Part shown: positions 57,310 to 64,000 of the stretch, one piece after another
How positions within the stretch are numbered: position 1 is the first letter of the stretch
How the letters are laid out: the number at the start of each line of letters is the position of its first letter
From: Epiperipatus broadwayi
Taxonomy: Eukaryota > Onychophora > Udeonychophora > Euonychophora > Peripatidae
Direction of reading: 5' to 3'
DNA: 64,000 bases
Assembly: GCA_028023455.1 (NCBI GenBank)
Contig: JAQFVV010000032.1
Span: forward strand, 4,996,392-5,060,391
Program-made: the position numbers and the translations under genes
The notes under the pieces: model-generated
Databases searched by the model: none
Told to the model about the DNA's origin: nothing
Seen by the model: the letters and a program-made list of their open reading frames with translations, nothing else

Positions 57310-60300
57310 ACTTGCTGTTTGAATAGATGACCGCATGATTTTTTTTTTAATTTTTAAAATTTACCCTTACTTATTTTTTTATTGTTAAATTGACATTTAC
57401 AGGTATTCGAGAGATTTTTTTTAACTAGACTGGATTATTTATTATTAAAACACTTATTAATATTAATACTCAGGATAATTTATATTTGTAATAAATAATA
57501 ATTAAAAATACACTATTAATAGTCGTACTTTAAAACTACAATACTTTTTTATTCCTGAATTGTATAAGTAAATTGATATACCCAGATTAAATTAATATTA
57601 ATAAAATATTAAATGTTACAATTTTGGTCAATTTAATGACATGAAAAATATTAAAATTGTAATATTAAATATTAAAATTAAAATAACCGTTTATATATAT
57701 ATACAGAAGTTATATATATGCTTCATGTTGATAAAGTTAAAAATTACGAATAAAATTTAAAAGTAAAAAGGTTTAATAAATTTAATAATTAATAGTAAAT
57801 ATATATTGTAAATAAATGCACAGATAAATGTATACGGTATTTTCTAAAGTTTGTAAAAAAAATAAAGATAGATAAGATTCTAAATTTTAGCTAAAAGTAG
57901 TTTAAAAGCAAAGGGTATTAAAAGGTGGAAATGGCATTCTAAAAAAAGTTATTAAAATGCTTGTAAACAGATTACTAGATTAAGTTTAAAGAGATAAATA
58001 ATTAATTTAATTTAAAAGGCTGTTATTCCTATTAAAAAATAAGAGTTTGCAAATAGGTATTGGACAAATAAACTTGGATCTCAGTGAAAGTAATGAAGTT
58101 ATCTATAGCCAATAAATCAAAAAAATCCAAATGACAAGAGTTGGATCTGAATTTTACTGTTAATATAGCTCCAAATCCTATAAATAATGCTTAAAAGAAT
58201 TCTAAAAAAAATTTGCTTCTTATAATTTTGAAATGTTTATGATTTAATTTCTATTACAATTTTGAAGTTCTTACAATTATTCTGCTTAAATTAATTCTTG
58301 CCTGCATCCAAAATTCTTTCTATGCTGTTATTCTGTGAGCTCAACAATTAATCTATTAGTTTCAGCCATATCTACCATGTAGGAATAGAGAAATCATTAT
58401 CTGCTTTGCTCTGTCAAGTTGGCAGAGGGCAGGCTGAAAAACCCATTACCACATTCTGAGAAAAAAGCCATCAACCACAGAAGAAAACAATCAAACATGT
58501 GTCCTTTATGAATCTATCTGACATAAGTAGGAGTTTGATATCCAATACTACTTGAAGAACCAGCTATTAAACTAAGATAAAACCATTGCTGAATCCGTCT
58601 AATCAAACCTGAATTGTGACTTAAAACATTTCATCATAGCCATAATAAAGAATCAACTCCACCAATACCTAAGAACTGAAAGTAAATGACAATCAAAAGA
58701 ATAAGTATAAACTTTAAACTCATATTTAGTTAATTATTGTCTCCAATTTAATGAAATATGTTAATAAATAATTATGTATTCATCTGTTTATGAGCATGTA
58801 TGGCAAGAAATGGTAGTTGGTTCTATTTTTATGCCACAATCTAGTTAGTCATAAATATATAAAAAAATATTCTATAAAGACAATTAGCTTATAATTGTAA
58901 TCTCTTCCCCATACTATTAAATATTGGTATGTCAATTAATTATTTTCACTTTATTTATTGTATAATAATATATTAACTCAGTAAATGTATAAATTATGAA
59001 TAGAGGACAATCTTGCCATATAGACATGCTAGATTAAAGTTATGGTAAATAGATGCCAGTTTGTGCTAACTATCCTTGTATTTTGAAGTAGTATTATTGA
59101 AAAATATGGATGGTTGTTAATCTGTCTATTCAAATCATGAATTGCATCTGAAACTCATTTTTATGTAATGCATTAGTGTTAGATAGTTGTAACATCATTT
59201 GCAATTGCTGCTCCTCTACAATCATTTATCTTATTTAAACAATGATGTGCAGTAGATAATCAATTTCTATCATATGCTATTCATTTTTCTTTCATACATA
59301 TTGGGCAGTGATACATATGTGACTTCTAGTCACTGTACTACTCACATGGTAGATGGTTAACTCTTACCATATGCATACAATTATCATATGTATTTGCTTT
59401 TATATAGATACCATTTTCCTGTATTTTACAATTATTTTATTATTTATTGTGTAATAATATCATGGCCTGGAATTGATTGCAGCAGTCAATTAGTAAGATC
59501 ATTTTTAGTTTATAAACTTGTATTATCATCATCAAACAGGGTCAATTAGCTATGTATAGTACATATGAAATTTGAGAGTAGTTAGATGTATATACAGTAG
59601 ATTGGAATCCATTTATATAATTAATGTAGGTAATATTCTAAGTTAGTGACTGTTAATCATTTGCTTCAAATCTTTATACCACATATACTATATCTGTGCA
59701 TAAGTTAAATTAAAATAGTAAAAAAATTAGAAAGATTTATTCACCATGAATTAAGGTATAAATTAGTTAACCAAAGTCATGTCAGTATATGTTTGTATTG
59801 TATATACATTAATAAATAATGTTGTCTCATTATTTTTGGCAGTTTGTCATGTTTATGTGCAATCAATAATGTAGGTAATAGTTAAGAGTCTCTTGTTTTT
59901 TCCCTGACCTTAGTGGCCATTAAAATAAAAAATGGTATTTTATGATGTCAGAATATGTAATGCACATGTGGATTGCCCTCAGGTGATTTTCATGTGGGTT
60001 ATGCAATTCTGATACTTACAATATATGGAATAATTTAACATAATAATCACTTATGAATTACAATTTCTACAATCATTTTAATAAACTTGCAAATATGCCA
60101 TTTTTAATTACTCTATATATAAAAGGAAATAAATAAAATTAGTTCATTTTAAATGACTCCAGTTAAACTCACTTGTAAATAATTATTATGGTACTAAATT
60201 TGAAAATTATTATTTCATAAATTCTCAGCCAACACATTTAATAATCATTGCTTATTTGCATGGTTATTAAAATTAATAGAATACACACATATGTCAGGTA

Positions 60301-61360
60301 TTAAACTCAAATTTTTGATGGAGTCCAAAATGATGGATAATAAAATAACATTTATATATGACAATTAACTATGAGTAATCAGTAAGCAATGCTATTCAAG
60401 AATATCTTCTGCTGCTATGCAGAATATGGTAATGTGCTCATCAAAGCTCAAATATTCTTTCCAAATCATTCAATCTTTCCCTATGCTCTTTCATTATCAT
60501 TTTTCCTCTTTTGGTTTATTTTACTTTATTATATTCAGTAATTTAGTTGGCATAGATTCTGGTTACCCTGAAATATTTATTTTGCACTAATTGTGATAAT
60601 TAGATAAAGTGTCTGAATTTTTATATTCTAATTAATACATAGTGATGCTGATTTTAATATTTGTTTTCTTTTTTTTTACTTGTAACAATAGAATGTCACT
60701 AGTGATATTATGATCTTTCAAAATCTGTATAATTAATTTGAGATAGAAGTTGCATTCCACAAATTATTGTAACTTTGAGAAGCCCCATTTAGGCAATCTT
60801 CCTGCCCACCACAATATAAAAAAAATCATAAAATATTATTTAAAAATAGTTTACCTTGCAAAATTTGATAGATCTTAGTTCTAAAAGATTGTTCATTCTA
60901 TCAGTAAAATATTTATAATACCAGTAATAATAATGCTTTAAAATAGCAAATAATCTTTTTATTTTTTTTCTCAATTATTAATATATAAAATATATAAACT
61001 TCATTTAATGTGATCACTTTAAATTCTAGTTAAAACAATACTCATAGAAGTTCTTAATGTTTAAACTACCTTTTAGATAGATTTGTGCTGTCCAATTCAA
61101 AAAATAAATTAACATTCTTAATGTTTTGACTGAAAGGTATAAATAGTTTGATTTAGTAATTAATCATTCAGTGATGAAAGAAAAAAAATCATTATCTTCT
61201 GGCTTGAATGATAATCACCTTCATAATTTGAAATAGTAAATTATCTTGGTTGCTTTTTAAGTAGAATGTTGGAATGCAAAGATAAAAGATTTTAGCAGTC
61301 TATTGATGCATTTGACAAATAAATAAAATAAAATAACTTCTTCAATTACATATATGAAAA
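57310..61360. other. Intron-like AT-rich DNA
   Basis: 58380-58690 is less AT-rich. Its minus strand contains ATAGCTGGTTCTTC and other words that recall organelle genes, but I could not place it in any rRNA or protein. The remainder shows no gene or repeat. Confidence 0.35.
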
Positions 61361-61563
61361 TGATCACAAGGTGCAGAAATAGTTCATCCACTTGCTATAC
61401 CTATGGCTACACCATTCAAGTATCTGGCCAGTTATTTTAGGATTTGATGATATTTCCTAATACCATGTATATTAAATTTAATTACATAATTTTTGTCTTA
61501 CATTTTCCAATAGCTCTAAGCAATGACAATGAAATAGAAGACAGTTTCCTTAATTCTTATTAG

Positions 61564-61662
61564 GGTGGCATTTATGAATGATGGCATTACAAGGTTTAAC
61601 AACAATGTCAGAGAGGTATTTTTACAGCCTAATTTGAATTGGCCTCAAGCAATATTCACAAG
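61564..61662 (+). CDS. Candidate internal exon, plus strand, unknown protein
   Basis: An acceptor (CCTTAATTCTTATTAG) precedes 99 bases reading VAFMNDGITRFNNNVREVF then LQPNLNWPQAIFT, ending at ACAAG|GTACAA. A second open stretch just upstream (61375-61437, IVHPLAIPMATPFKYLASYF) may belong with it. It lies on the strand opposite to the 62515-62640 exon, so if both are real they belong to different genes. It could also be a relic of a transposon ORF. Confidence 0.35.
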
Positions 61663-62514
61663 GTACAAATTCAAATTATTTATTTTAATATGCTTGAGAA
61701 TTTTTCATTCTTTCTAAATAAATAATATTATAATTAAATATTATCAAATAATATCCATAATTATTTTAGGAGATGATAAAATATTCTAGTATCACTTATT
61801 TTAAATTTAATTAATAGTTACATACTTGCAAAGCATTAAAAATTTGCAAGGGTATTAAAATAGATACTTCAAGATTTACTTTAAGACTAACTTAAATTAA
61901 ACTTTAGAAATATTTCTGTACATTTGATATTGAATTTTATAATATCAAATTCTGATATTGAATTTTACAAATATCGTTATTCATAAAAGTTATGCTATAT
62001 AAAACCTTAGCAAGCAAAGAGATGTTAACATTTTTACCTACTTAAGGCTGACAATGTAAGGCAAAATTGTTCAATTACTTTTTAATATAAACATCATTAG
62101 GGGAATTTATTGGCTATTAAAGTAATTGATAACATTTAATTATACTATATTGAAATGATTGATTTCACAGCACATGATATAAAACATTAAAAAAAGGAAA
62201 AATAAATATATAAAATTTAAATACAATTATTTAAAGTAATATCTGGAATAACTTAAATGTTGATTAAGAAATAATATTTGATATTTTTAAAATAATGTAA
62301 AATACTTAAAATCAAATATTAAAAAAGTGTCTTTAATGAAAGTATATTTTCAGTTCTGTTTTTGACAAAAATCTAAAATTTTAATTTTATTAATCAAAAT
62401 GGAAAACTTCTTTTAATTTTCCTGTTTTTAAGTTCCTCATATCTTGTACAAATAATGAGTTCTGATTAACTGAGTGTTATTAAACTGAAAAGAACACACA
62501 AAAAATAATCTTAC

Positions 62515-62640
62515 CATAAATCTCCATGTTGGTCAAGTTTGAATTCATGAGAAAATAAGGGGCAGCCTTTCCATAGTTCATAGCCAATATGTGGTAAGAA
62601 GATTGCTTGCTGCCTAGTTTAAGTTTATAGAGAAGCTGAA
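62515..62640 (-). CDS. Internal exon of a minus-strand gene, unknown protein
   Basis: On minus, 126 bases from an acceptor (GTTTTTAACTCAG) to a donor (TTTATG|GTAAGA). The frame reads QLLYKLKLGSKQSSYHILA, then MNYGKAAPYFLMNSNLTN and MEIY, leaving one base (G) to join the exon at 57140-57279. Composition is that of a real protein (Gly, Ala, Pro, Met, Tyr, Asn). The intron to the next exon would be about 5.2 kb. Function unknown. Confidence 0.55.
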
Positions 62641-62649
62641 CTGAGTTAA

Positions 62650-64000
62650 AAACCACCAACACTTATATTATAAATGAGCTGTCCAGGACATTACACACTG
62701 GAAATCTATATTAAACACCATTGATCAGATGAACAAAATCTATTGTCATTCAAACGACATATTTTACAAATCTATGAAAAAAAGCAACTATTGTATCAAC
62801 TTTATTCGAGCTTTTAAAAGAAAATAAAAAGTTAAAAAAAAAAATTGTCAGGGCTTTTCTAGATAAGTAACGTTTCTTTACTTTAAAAAACATTTGTTTA
62901 CAATTTAAAAATAATAATAATGTGATTTATAAGATAAAAATAATAAAAATTAGTAACTTAAATATTTTCTTTTTATTGTAGAACAAGCACATGTGTATGC
63001 ATATTATGTATATGTTTATCATTTTATTATTTGTATTTTATTAAAAAAGAATAATATTTATTGGTCTATTAATGTTTAAAATATTTTATATTGTTCAACA
63101 TGCATAAGTATGCATATATATATATATGTATTGAAACCTAAAAAAAATCATCCATCGATTGAGATGATTATAAAAATAGTATGACAAACGGCAACCACTG
63201 TTCACTTCCTGGTGGGGCACAAATAGTGTATTTATACTAAATCTCTTTTACTTCAAAGTACAATTCTTATACATTTTAATAAAATCATAAATACTTAATA
63301 AAATAATTTCTTAGGGTTTTGACAATAATAATATTTAATTAATAAATTTATCAGGGTTTTATAATAATCTGTGTTCTCTTGAACTCTTGTTTCTTTTAAG
63401 AATAAAATCTTGACAATTAATGGTTTTTATTTTAAAACTTTAATTAAGAGTAATTTAATCTATGTGTTAAAACTATGGCTAGCAAAATTGAATAAAAGAG
63501 TTGAATAATAAATTAATAATTGCATGAATATAAAACATGTTTATTCATTCTCTGATACGATAATGCAAAAGGATTTTTATATTCACTACCTTACCCAATA
63601 ATATTTTATATTACAGATAGCATTGTTACAACAATGATGTATTCAATCGAACAGAGTTTTTTAATAAGTAAGTTTGTGTTTCAAATATAAGCTTTAATAT
63701 CTATGAAAAATGACAAAGAGAAATATTTAAAATTAATAATTATTTTATTGTATAATACAAAAATCAATAGCAAACAATAACAATAAAAAATTATGGAATG
63801 CATTTTAATAAAATATTAATTAATTAATTCAAACTCACGATCTGTCAAGTATTATATTATACAGTGTTTTGAGGAAATCCCGCCTTATAGTAAAAGATTG
63901 TATTAATATTTCTTTAAATAATTATCAATTTAATACTAAAGAATAGTGACTATTATATTAATAAAAGTTAAATGTCTTATGAATGTCTTAATTGGTTTAT
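62650..64000. other. AT-rich DNA, nothing called
   Basis: A short GC-richer patch at 63181-63228 (ACGGCAACCACTGTTCACTT, CCTGGTGGGGCAC) stands out but has no frame or repeat partner here. There is a TA tract near 63115. Confidence 0.4.

Noticed and set aside
58380-58690. Nuclear copy of a mitochondrial gene or rRNA (contains ATAGCTGGTTCTTC)
   Set aside because: Neighbouring sequence does not match any rRNA or mitochondrial protein that I can recognise, and a 14-base word is not enough.

Overview
The window is animal-type eukaryotic DNA: very A+T rich (roughly three quarters or more by eye), almost no long open frames, many A/T runs and microsatellites, GT-AG bounded exon candidates, tRNA-derived SINEs, an RTE-like LINE and interstitial telomere-like (CTAACC) repeats. 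I would call it an AT-rich invertebrate (cnidarian, flatworm or mollusc are all compatible) and cannot name the species. There is no complete gene.

Host gene. The best coding signal is a set of small exon candidates on the minus strand at 62640-62515, 57279-57140, 56869-56780 and a terminal exon at 27068-26976, with a weak extra candidate at 40512-40459. Their reading frames, splice sites and intron phases fit one another, so much of the window may be introns of one minus-strand gene of unknown function. Isolated plus-strand exon candidates (about 5186, 19515, 40501 and 61564) are weaker.

Mobile DNA. The most striking content is a set of short retroelements carrying type I hammerhead ribozymes (HHRs). 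Family A (near 7.5-8.3, 17.5-18.7, 30.1-30.7, 32.8-33.8, 35.3-35.6 and 48.9-50.0 kb) has a CUGAUGA core, a stem II capped by GGUUU, GAAA, and an AUA or GUA cleavage triplet. Family C (20.3-20.7, 34.1-34.4 and a 2-kb array at 44.4-46.4 kb) has CUGAGGA, a stem II capped by CAAA, GAAA and GUC. Relatives lie at 31.9-32.5 and 20.9-21.2 kb. Most copies are foldbacks: an inverted partial copy joined head-on to one or more direct copies. Five such units are bounded by 12-14 bp target-site duplications, so each composite, including the 2-kb array, apparently inserted as one piece. A 371-bp tandem family at 36.7-37.5 kb has the same architecture without a recognisable HHR.

Other elements are tRNA-derived SINEs (family B: 0.7, 10.5-11.1, 43.6, 46.5, 48.7 and 51.8-52.3 kb), a decayed RTE-like LINE (28.6-31.7 kb) split by a family A foldback, a second LINE 3' end (27.9 kb), a 1.1-kb terminal-inverted-repeat element with telomere-like repeats (5.8-6.9 kb), a degenerate satellite (47.2-48.2 kb) and an old dispersed repeat (16.3-17.1 and 35.7-36.4 kb). 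The remaining sequence is AT-rich DNA in which I see no gene.
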